Of a stretch of 48,027 nt of DNA, positions 43,401 to 48,027 are shown piece after piece. The stretch spans positions 1-48,027 of the forward strand of contig JANYDC010000087.1 of assembly GCA_025359965.1 (NCBI GenBank), written 5' to 3'. The translations under genes were made by a program, and so were the position numbers. The DNA is from Pedosphaera sp. (lineage in GTDB: Bacteria > Verrucomicrobiota > Verrucomicrobiia > Limisphaerales > SXQI01). Position 1 is the first letter of the stretch; every line of letters starts with the position of its first letter. The notes under the pieces were generated by a model. That model was not told where the DNA came from. It made no database searches and was given only the letters and a program-made list of their open reading frames with translations.

Positions 43401-46400
43401 CGTTCCTCCGTACAGCAAAAACCCGACCATGGGTCGGTTGCCCCAGCCGCTCGTGTTGGTAAATGAACCCGTTGAATGTCCCTCTTTCCAGACCTGCGGT
43501 GACTCTCGGGACATCCGAATTCGCCTTCTGTTGAAAAGGCTGCAATTCCACGCCCAAATCAACCAGCAGCGCGGGCGCGTCCGGAACGTACGGTTTGACG
43601 TTCACCACCTGCATGCCCACGAAACCGGGTGATGCGCTTCCGACAGGCGTGTCCCTCAACTCAACCACAAACGTTCCTGAAGCTCCCGGTTGCGCCCGCA
43701 GTGTTGGCGTGTCTGTGATCGTGTCGATCCACACGTTGATTCCGAGACTGGCTGGCTCGCGCCCGGTTCCCCCTCCGACGATCTCTCTTTCCGCATAGTG
43801 GATTACCGAGCTTGGCACGAAACCGAGTGACACGACCAATTGCTGGTTCACTGAAGCGGAAACGCCTTCCGTGTGATAAAGCGTCACTATTTTGTCAGTC
43901 GGCGCTGGTGAAATTGCCTGATTGAATTCAATATAGGTTTGGAAGGCCGGAAACCACCACTTCAAATTCGGCTCAATTCCTTCGTTCACCGCGAACACTT
44001 TTTGGGCGTCTGCGACAAACGCGACGAGTTTAAAGAAGGTGTTGTTGGTTGCGGTAAGCGTGACCTGTTTAAAGGGACCATAAACCGGGACAATAGGAGG
44101 TTTGGGTGTTCCATCCTGACTAAGGGTGGCACCGACAGGAGGAATGAGAGGCTCTCCGCGCTGAACCGAAGGGCTGATATGCCGGTAAATTCCTTCTTTT
44201 TTGACTCCAGGCGGAATATTTGGACCCGTCGCCAAGGCCTTCAAAGTCGTGGACGATTGGGTGATCAGAAAGGAATCTCCGTTTTTGAGGATGCGGGTGT
44301 TCGGGGCTCCCTCAACCGGATCCCCTTCGGTGCAGACCAGTATTTTTAAATCGGGGCTTTGGTTGGGAGAAGTTATTTTAACTTGGATAGGGCGGTCGCT
44401 GACATATGCTTGATTGTCAAAGGGAACGAAGGTCAAGTCGCCTCCGGTGATATTGTAAGTTCTCTCCACAACCTCGCTGGGAACCCATCCCTCCTTAAAA
44501 ACCTGAAATCGATATACTCCAGACTCTGAGACTGTGATTTTCCCGTTTTCAATCAGGAAACTGCCCGGTTGTTTGGGAATTGGGTTTCCTCCCGAGCGCG
44601 TGTACCAAATTTCAAAAGCGGGAGTTGTCAGTGATGTGACATGGACCTCAAAAGGCAACGGGGCTCCGTAACCATTCGGAAGGTCTGGTTCGGCCCGGTA
44701 CGGCTGAAAACGGATATCTTGAAGCACCACACGGCTGGGGAGCCAACCTGACCTATATGCCCGCGCTTTTATCGTGGAATTAACTCCGATGCGAATAGGC
44801 GTCGCTGGATCGTATATAGGGGAACTCAAGTCCGGATCCTTTGGCACGCCGGATGCGGAAACTTCATACCTAAAGATCGAGTCGAATTCGAGGGCATTCG
44901 CGAGTAGCTTTACTTGGACTTCAGGAACTGAAACGGGTGCGCCTGAAGCAGCCGGAGGGTCTACCATGAAGACTGGAGGTATCGCATGGAATTCGGCGGC
45001 GGCTTCACTGATAGCACTCGGGAACCACTGGCATGCGAATGAGCGTGCTCGGATAGTTTTAGGTGTAAATACTGTAAACGGCCCGGAGTACTCCGTTCCG
45101 TTGGGCTGCGGTTCGGAGCCATCAGTGGTATAGAACGTTTTGCTACCTGGGCTTGATACGATCGACACATTGATCGGCACAGGACTTTCCGAGGGACTGA
45201 GCAATTGAATCTGAGGAGTATCCAACCTGCCCGGCAGGATTCTATCAACAGTTCTTCCGGTGAGCACACTCCCGATATTTTTTCGTCCATTTTCTCGATA
45301 AAGAATCTTAACGGTACCTCCGTTAACGGTCCCCAAACCGCCTCTGTTGTCAATGGAACCCTGAAGGTCGACCAAGGGAGCCTTGATCAGGATACCTCCA
45401 CCCGATCCGCTGCCGCCCGAGCCTCCGTCCCCACCCCGACCACCGGTTAAAGCGGGCGTTAGACCGTCGGATCGCCCGCTGCCCCCGGTAGAAAAAGAGC
45501 CGGACGAGAGAGATGCGAAACCACCGTTTCCACCACTACCACCAATCCCCCCCAAAGGCGTGGGCGATTTTCCGCGACCTCCTGTGGTTCCGCCTTGCCC
45601 TTCAAAACCCCAAACTCCAAGTGATTTTACCGTTGAGTCCGGGTACATTGTTATTGATTCACAAGCCACCAATTCAATTTTACCTCCGCCATTCCCACCA
45701 CCACCACCACCACCACCACCACCACCTCCTCCAATTTGGGTGCCCGTGGTTAATCCATCTGTCCGATGCTTAGATGCCGAACCACCGCCTCCTCCGCCAC
45801 CGCCTCCTCCACCTGACCCCATCATTATTATTTCATCGTCTGTGGTGTCTGCATTCATTTCAGAGCCGCCGTACCCGCCGTGTCCACCGGCCTTAGCATC
45901 GGCTGCATCATTCGGACCTACATTTAAAGGAGACCCCGCAAGATTCGGACTATCGTCTCTTCCATGAAAACCACCTGTTGTGCCCGCATTTCCCCCGCCA
46001 CCATTCTCGCCTCCAAAAGCACCACCTCCGCGCCCGGCATTAGCCCCATTCCCTCCATCTCCATCATTGCCGCCAGTGCCGGGGCTGGACGATGGCAGGC
46101 CACCTTCTGCTGGCGTTCCTCCCGCCGAGCGGTTTGCGGCACCATTGCCAGCTCCCCCCCCGCCGGCTCCGGCACCACCACCTTCTCCTGCACCACTAGC
46201 ATCAATTCCGGCGTTGGGTTGAACTTCAATCTGGCGGGCTTGAATACGCAAAAAGCCGGAGTTACTTAAATCCGAACTCAGCGGTCGCACCTTGACAATG
46301 ACTCCTGCTTCAATGACGAAACGATTCGGAACATTATACTCCCCTCCCAAAATGACTACTGTGCCTGGCCCTCCACGTAGAATCATGTTGCCATCCGCGT

Positions 46401-46482
46401 CGATACCCTGAGCCGCACACTCAAAACCCCAAATTAGAGTGCATGCCAACAAAGCAATTCGGAGCAGCAGGAGCGTATCCAT
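37492..46482 (-). CDS. Giant exported protein, candidate Tc A-like component
   Basis: A 2996-aa protein from ATG 46482, chosen because MDTLLLLRIALLACTLIWGF is a signal peptide; the frame is open 41 codons further upstream. Residues about 84-384 are extremely Gly-rich. About 434-760 holds four chitobiase C-terminal-like repeats (FYTTDGSEPQPNGTEYSGP; each ends near GWxPS). A large beta-rich central region follows. Near 2024 is a dockerin-like loop (ISDLDGKNGITAEDAQIAYP). About 2244-2627 is long helical (AKKALRNISLVFQNAQGAAG; IAQKGVTIARGNLALESARA) and ends with RAQFDLAGRYVYLAVKAYDYE. The tail (VKIRSVGVGLIGFN; VDFQLTLETDAFA) is beta. Helical stalk followed by a compact beta tail is also the C-terminal layout of TcA toxins, with similar-looking LAxxxxxxAYxxE and (I/V)KSVxVxxx elements. 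The resemblance is by eye and needs structure comparison. Confidence 0.75.
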   Translation of the reverse strand: MDTLLLLRIALLACTLIWGFECAAQGIDADGNMILRGGPGTVVILGGEYNVPNRFVIEAGVIVKVRPLSSDLSNSGFLRIQARQIEVQPNAGIDASGAGEGGGAGAGGGGAGNGAANRSAGGTPAEGGLPSSSPGTGGNDGDGGNGANAGRGGGAFGGENGGGGNAGTTGGFHGRDDSPNLAGSPLNVGPNDAADAKAGGHGGYGGSEMNADTTDDEIIMMGSGGGGGGGGGGGSASKHRTDGLTTGTQIGGGGGGGGGGGGGNGGGKIELVACESITMYPDSTVKSLGVWGFEGQGGTTGGRGKSPTPLGGIGGSGGNGGFASLSSGSFSTGGSGRSDGLTPALTGGRGGDGGSGGSGSGGGILIKAPLVDLQGSIDNRGGLGTVNGGTVKILYRENGRKNIGSVLTGRTVDRILPGRLDTPQIQLLSPSESPVPINVSIVSSPGSKTFYTTDGSEPQPNGTEYSGPFTVFTPKTIRARSFACQWFPSAISEAAAEFHAIPPVFMVDPPAASGAPVSVPEVQVKLLANALEFDSIFRYEVSASGVPKDPDLSSPIYDPATPIRIGVNSTIKARAYRSGWLPSRVVLQDIRFQPYRAEPDLPNGYGAPLPFEVHVTSLTTPAFEIWYTRSGGNPIPKQPGSFLIENGKITVSESGVYRFQVFKEGWVPSEVVERTYNITGGDLTFVPFDNQAYVSDRPIQVKITSPNQSPDLKILVCTEGDPVEGAPNTRILKNGDSFLITQSSTTLKALATGPNIPPGVKKEGIYRHISPSVQRGEPLIPPVGATLSQDGTPKPPIVPVYGPFKQVTLTATNNTFFKLVAFVADAQKVFAVNEGIEPNLKWWFPAFQTYIEFNQAISPAPTDKIVTLYHTEGVSASVNQQLVVSLGFVPSSVIHYAEREIVGGGTGREPASLGINVWIDTITDTPTLRAQPGASGTFVVELRDTPVGSASPGFVGMQVVNVKPYVPDAPALLVDLGVELQPFQQKANSDVPRVTAGLERGTFNGFIYQHERLGQPTHGRVFAVRRNELDFRMEVVWRHFDRFNRVTWPYEIRRYTAKWPDVMQLYVRSILPDQEGPHVPIPNSLRPILAAYQEPPGHAALNGVPTEPVFRSEVPPGAPDGKALIFYDVNRDRSGVNWIGFETVRSVRNTDVARFDLKLKPWTIATEVTNRLHAGPFPEFLPGYIHQPASGLIEGKPSDRYAEPIYGVYGTQYSTIDTNTTGQIFGVNNGNLEVWWANVHTNAVWPGITRVQWPSLVVRYALGWPVDATPLILASQSIDSPSHNVDESVHFNSRIYRQNDPGLVGYNPNEEHAFIGQGGNHRKVYALRNDFNIYFKATQIPEIHPWSPGDSSEPYVIHQFQLTNKLAARWAMRTFHVQVGNPTYPGLAGTPVQPPLPLALFFDTVKLAVSGPYWKDRKDSYWAKAAGDDGGTARIVMKYWYPAQVSNFDFFIPGRPELQDGDVLPWLSLYANDIGESADKLQPLRMNYDIQWPTNKSTLQIGETLVKAKRGLPTIAEQNSVEVIYEQQRAPGELVKLIDPIKGYAVNLEEEGLRKVKRIMLPDRFYFEGVPPSLQRRIWYDRLSNQLKFVGRSLEGGSAGFGADYLELNVLTKRDQDALNAIVPPGPEGKLLRDALEILYGKADKLVVIHSQSEQFERQALTAGHALGEGFVTLAFQNNTNKNFPSDTVSLDIIKVGRPLYIGQIKVLYPVSQFDEKLTLRHTGDFAGSTDEYEFEWRTLPAGIDPGYRENLKEWANRGITNSPIVTPDQWIKVNTKPLDGVGAVDFTIEGASLLTLGDNWFICRYRPRNTRHPFYNQWSEWTAPALAEGWIKRVVRGNSEFNLGLSIQVDELFRSYQTSSNRTITSMIGLAGPSYEGNLPLNIESARKAGLIQIYETVLRRGISLSIGSTPPLDFDPANTALLLAASRLAQLYGLLGNEAYADAIDPTLAFGTFNGVSIGAASTSVHAFQNQAAGINSLLLEELGLLRGVDGSGQRPFYNRLPPNFIGGPGEAAYVLNYGISDLDGKNGITAEDAQIAYPQGHGDAWGHYLSGLKIYYRLLRNPAYTWVPRSEPVNLVVNGQASIVIDVDYQDERRFAELAAAKAKTGAELVNLTYRLRYTEDPNGQWQGYSDEEPNRAWGVSEWASRAGQGALLDWAVGTSLLPDEDKDSTHVRDIQKIDRGRIRELGNIANSFADIQLQLDQADEGLNPLGISPNAVPFDLDPNVSAAQGGATHFEQMANRAKKALRNISLVFQNAQGAAGLLREQNDSLEKFVTQVSNQEIDYRNRLVEIFGYPYADDVGSKGGLYEDGYVAEGPDLYHYMMVDPSRLPGLNRGGAREFTIEQIASQVTRLAGPKGETAKIKYYMSTEGFGIVKPTAWKGERRAPGEIQLASSDLLQAYGRFLSAAREYDNLLAQMGDQGRVVTAQAALNSAESSTLGTEISILNAANGQQKSLNALIANSRAQQVRYQNKAAFANIIGTALAEALPTVTGPLASDWTSVGRSVIRLTFSLIGQRSAEDAAEAGRDELDSQQAKEAVQNESNIQIRIAQKGVTIARGNLALESARAQLNQLVRSEANRRLDMYTIQEAMQQAADRYLVALNKGLRVYEDLERFRGQTAAELQKYRYRDMMFRIYRNDGVQKYRAQFDLAGRYVYLAVKAYDYETVLSSEDSASAQRYFTDIVRARSIGLVGPDGDPLPTPVVGDPGLAGSLGRLTADWDSTKLKYGLNNPVTSTLKFSIRQGAFRLARTNELWKNLLQSFRVDNVLELPEYKRYCLPSHDVSSTREPALVVPFRTTIQDGKNLFGDVKGPGDGNYSASSYAVKIRSVGVGLIGFNKSLFVNTPRVYLVPLGSDIMRMPDHPDRIREFYVIDQILPQPRLVDGNGIHQPVYLPIFDSVNQPDSFARVRQFPDFLAYYDGDGYDSQTKSNRRLVGRSVWNTKWVLILRGRELNGANPDRGLDDFILGPQVSGVPNGAGIVDFQLTLETDAFAGQ
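45695..45733. repeat. CCA trinucleotide tract in the Gly-rich region of the giant gene
   Basis: Ten CCA units run from 45695 to 45724, followed by CCT/CCA units. They encode a polyglycine run on the minus strand. Length changes by slippage would stay in frame and alter only the glycine linker. Confidence 0.7.
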
Positions 46483-46792
46483 AAACCTTTGAAGCCCTTT
46501 TACATACGTAGTGAGATCGAGCCCAAAGCAGCCAAAGCGCAAATACATCTTCTCGTTCCAACATGGCAAATTGATCGCTTTGCAAACGTGTTGCATACCA
46601 TTCATATTTTCAAAAATTGTTTATTCCTCTCCTGCGCCGATTCAAAAACCGTTCTTTTATGATTTCGTCTCCCACTCGACCCGTCCCCCCACCGAGTGAG
46701 CTGAGGTGTTTGGAACAAAGCAAGTCCTCAATAATATCTTCTTGGCAGAACCCCATATCTTTCAAAGAATCGGGAAGTATTTTCGCTAAACC
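46483..46792. promoter_or_regulatory. Divergent promoter region between the giant gene and the sigma factor gene
   Basis: 310 bases that must hold the promoters of the 19-kb minus-strand operon and of the plus-strand sigma factor/kinase genes. The middle is AT-rich (around 46590-46660). No convincing -35/-10 pair or palindrome was found. The open frame extending upstream of 46482 is disregarded in favour of the signal-peptide start. Confidence 0.45.
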
Positions 46793-47443
46793 ATGAAAAC
46801 TACCACGGTAGAACCCTTAACTCCTCGCGCACGCGATACTCGCACAACACGGGCAAGCCTTCTGCACAGGATCAGGAGTCTTGATGACGAGGCGAGCTGG
46901 ACGGAATTCTATGGGATTTACCGGGCGTTCATCGAGAACCTCGCTCGACGGCATGGTTTGTCGGAATACCGCGTCAAGGAGGTACTGCAAAACACCATGA
47001 TCAATGTGGCCGAGAAGGCCGCCGAGTTTGAGTATGATCCCAAGAAATCGTTTAGAGGATGGCTGGCGGTCATTGCCTTTCGCAGATCGGTTGATGAGTT
47101 GAAAAAGGAGCAGGCTTTTGCTCAGCTCTCGCTGGCAAAGCTTTTTGCCACCGGCCAGGAGCCATCAGATGAGGGGATGTCGCAGGGAGAACAAATTGCG
47201 CAAGCAGAGTGGGAGGAAAGCATCCTGCAGGCGGTCAATGAAGAGTTGCGACGCACTTCAAGCAGTGCGCATTTTCAAATCTATCATTTGTTAATTGTGA
47301 CTGGTATGCCGTTTGATGAAGTAACCGGTTTACTCAAAGTTTCAGCCGCACATATTTATCTGGTCAAGTTTCGCATGGTCAAAAAAGCCGAGCGGATTGG
47401 CACCCGACTGATAAAATCACTTCCACCCTGCCCCTCCCAATAA
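46793..47443 (+). CDS. ECF-type sigma factor
   Basis: A 216-aa protein from ATG 46793 (MKTTTVEPLTPRARDTRTTR). Region 2 is ASWTEFYGIYRAFIENLARRHGLSEYRVKEVLQNTMINVAEKA and GWLAVIAFRRSVDELKKE. Region 4 is ILQAVNEELRRTSSSAHFQIYHLLIVTGMPFDEVTGLLKVSAAHIYLVKFRMVKK. Such sigma factors followed by a Ser/Thr kinase gene are common in planctomycete/verrucomicrobial genomes, where kinase signalling may control the sigma factor. The kinase gene starts 29 nt downstream. The divergent giant gene is a possible target, by position only. Confidence 0.85.
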   Translation: MKTTTVEPLTPRARDTRTTRASLLHRIRSLDDEASWTEFYGIYRAFIENLARRHGLSEYRVKEVLQNTMINVAEKAAEFEYDPKKSFRGWLAVIAFRRSVDELKKEQAFAQLSLAKLFATGQEPSDEGMSQGEQIAQAEWEESILQAVNEELRRTSSSAHFQIYHLLIVTGMPFDEVTGLLKVSAAHIYLVKFRMVKKAERIGTRLIKSLPPCPSQ

Positions 47444-47472
47444 TTAATGCCCGGTGTTTGGCATAAAGGCAA

Positions 47473-47901
47473 ATGAATGAGGGACAAGAATTGACTCCGG
47501 ATAGTGACGACGCTCCCCTCGCCTTGCCCAATTACCAATTGGTCCGCAAGATCGGAGTAGGCAGTTACGGAGAGGTCTGGTTGGCAAAGCATCTGCACGG
47601 GGCGTGGCGAGCCCTGAAACTCGTGCCGAAAAGCAAGTTTCCCGATGACAAACGCTGTCAGCGGGAGAGGAATGGGTTGCTCCACTTCGAACCCCTTTCA
47701 AGAAAGCATGACCATCTGGTCGACATTCTCGATTCCGGCGAAAATGCGGCGTATTTATACTACGTCATGGAATTGGCGGATTCAGCTGCGGAAAATTCCG
47801 AACAGGCTGGAAAAACCATTGAAGTGGGCACCTACAAAACGAAGAGCCTTCAGATTTTTATCGACTCAGGAAGACGAATTCCGGGCACTTCCAGAAACTG
47901 A
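47473..47901 (+). pseudogene. Ser/Thr protein kinase, truncated in its catalytic domain
   Basis: A 142-aa frame from ATG 47473. LPNYQLVRKIGVGSYGEVWLAKHLHGAWRALKLVPKSKF has the Gly-rich loop (GVGSYGEV) and the ATP-binding Lys (ALKLV). LVDILDSGENAAYLYYVMELADSA is the hinge region. After about residue 120 the sequence no longer resembles a kinase and stops at 47901, before the HRD and DFG catalytic motifs. It therefore cannot phosphorylate by itself. The missing part is not found in another frame before the window ends, so it has been deleted or displaced. A new open frame starts at 47965. Confidence 0.7.
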
Positions 47902-47964
47902 AATAATGTTAAAAATCCGGTGTGGATTTTGAGTAGATGGGTTGTGGATTTCGTCAAAGAATGC

Positions 47965-48027
47965 ATGCCTGAAATCATCCGCCCCGCTGAGCTTTCCTTC
48001 TTCTCCCTGACCGAGCGTCTGGCTCAG
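47965..48027 (+). CDS. Start of an unidentified ORF at the right edge
   Basis: From ATG 47965 the plus strand is open to the last base (21 codons, MPEIIRPAELSFFSLTERLA). In-frame codons continue upstream to GTG 47944, so the start is not settled. The fragment is too short to name. Its place just after the broken kinase gene would suit the first gene of an inserted mobile element, but no terminal repeat was seen. Confidence 0.3.
   Translation, partial: MPEIIRPAELSFFSLTERLAQ

Noticed and set aside
45695..45733. Possible CRISPR or structured repeat array
   Set aside because: It is a simple CCA microsatellite encoding polyglycine, without spacers.
45383..45967. 194-codon proline-rich plus-strand frame in the giant gene
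   Set aside because: It is the antisense of the glycine codons (GGN gives NCC), a known composition artefact.
38077..46500. Many plus-strand frames opposite the giant gene
   Set aside because: They are antisense frames in a 9-kb gene with consistent coding character on the minus strand.

Overview
The window looks like a bacterial plasmid, or a plasmid-derived mobile region, set between two large secreted-protein/RHS loci. The best taxonomic guess is Verrucomicrobiota or another PVC-group lineage. That guess rests on remembered family resemblance: giant Sec-exported proteins next to SpvB/RHS proteins, an ECF sigma factor followed by a Ser/Thr kinase, and a small DNA-binding protein of a type I associate with Pedosphaera-like genomes. 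No rRNA, tRNA or CRISPR was seen, so the assignment is tentative.

Layout. (1) 1-5414, minus strand: an exported parallel beta-helix protein followed by an exported RHS/YD-repeat protein that runs off the left edge. (2) 5415-8757: non-coding DNA with an inverted repeat, a small DNA-binding protein, an ECF-like sigma factor with a small charged partner, and a relic zone with a truncated ParA and a decayed phosphoribosyltransferase. (3) 8758-12932: a plasmid maintenance core made of a replication initiator, a cluster of 18-bp iterons, a tandem-repeat region with GCACG palindromes that looks like a centromere, then parA and a ribbon-helix-helix partner. (4) 12975-18160: a Phd/VapC-like pair, small hypothetical genes including one frameshifted membrane protein, an XRE regulator, and a tail-to-tail AbiEii/AbiEi-like pair with two identical palindromic operators. 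(5) 18473-22543: a mobilization operon (MobF relaxase-helicase and VirD4/TraD-like coupling protein) with no mating-pair-formation genes. (6) 22872-27100: a nucleotidyltransferase pair, an AbrB/VapC pair, a Doc/antitoxin pair, an intact tyrosine recombinase with a striking loxP-like palindrome upstream, and two recombinase relics.

(7) 27224-46482, minus strand: five tightly spaced genes, probably one 19-kb operon. They are a 2996-aa exported protein, a 601-aa exported protein, a 272-aa exported protein, a 2315-aa SpvB/FG-GAP/TcdB-like/RHS protein whose tip looks like a restriction-endonuclease-fold DNase, and a 212-aa gene in the immunity position. The long helical region and C-terminal tail of the 2996-aa protein resemble in layout those of Tc-toxin A components, and the 2315-aa protein looks like a fused Tc B+C component. 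The locus is therefore a candidate Tc-like ABC toxin with a dedicated immunity gene, which is the most interesting system in the window. (8) 46793-48027, plus strand: an ECF-like sigma factor, a Ser/Thr kinase gene cut off inside its catalytic domain, and the first 21 codons of an ORF at the right edge.

The rep, par, mob and recombinase genes and the toxin-antitoxin pairs form a coherent mobilizable, self-maintaining replicon. The sequence alone does not show whether it is free, a megaplasmid carrying the RHS loci, or integrated between them.
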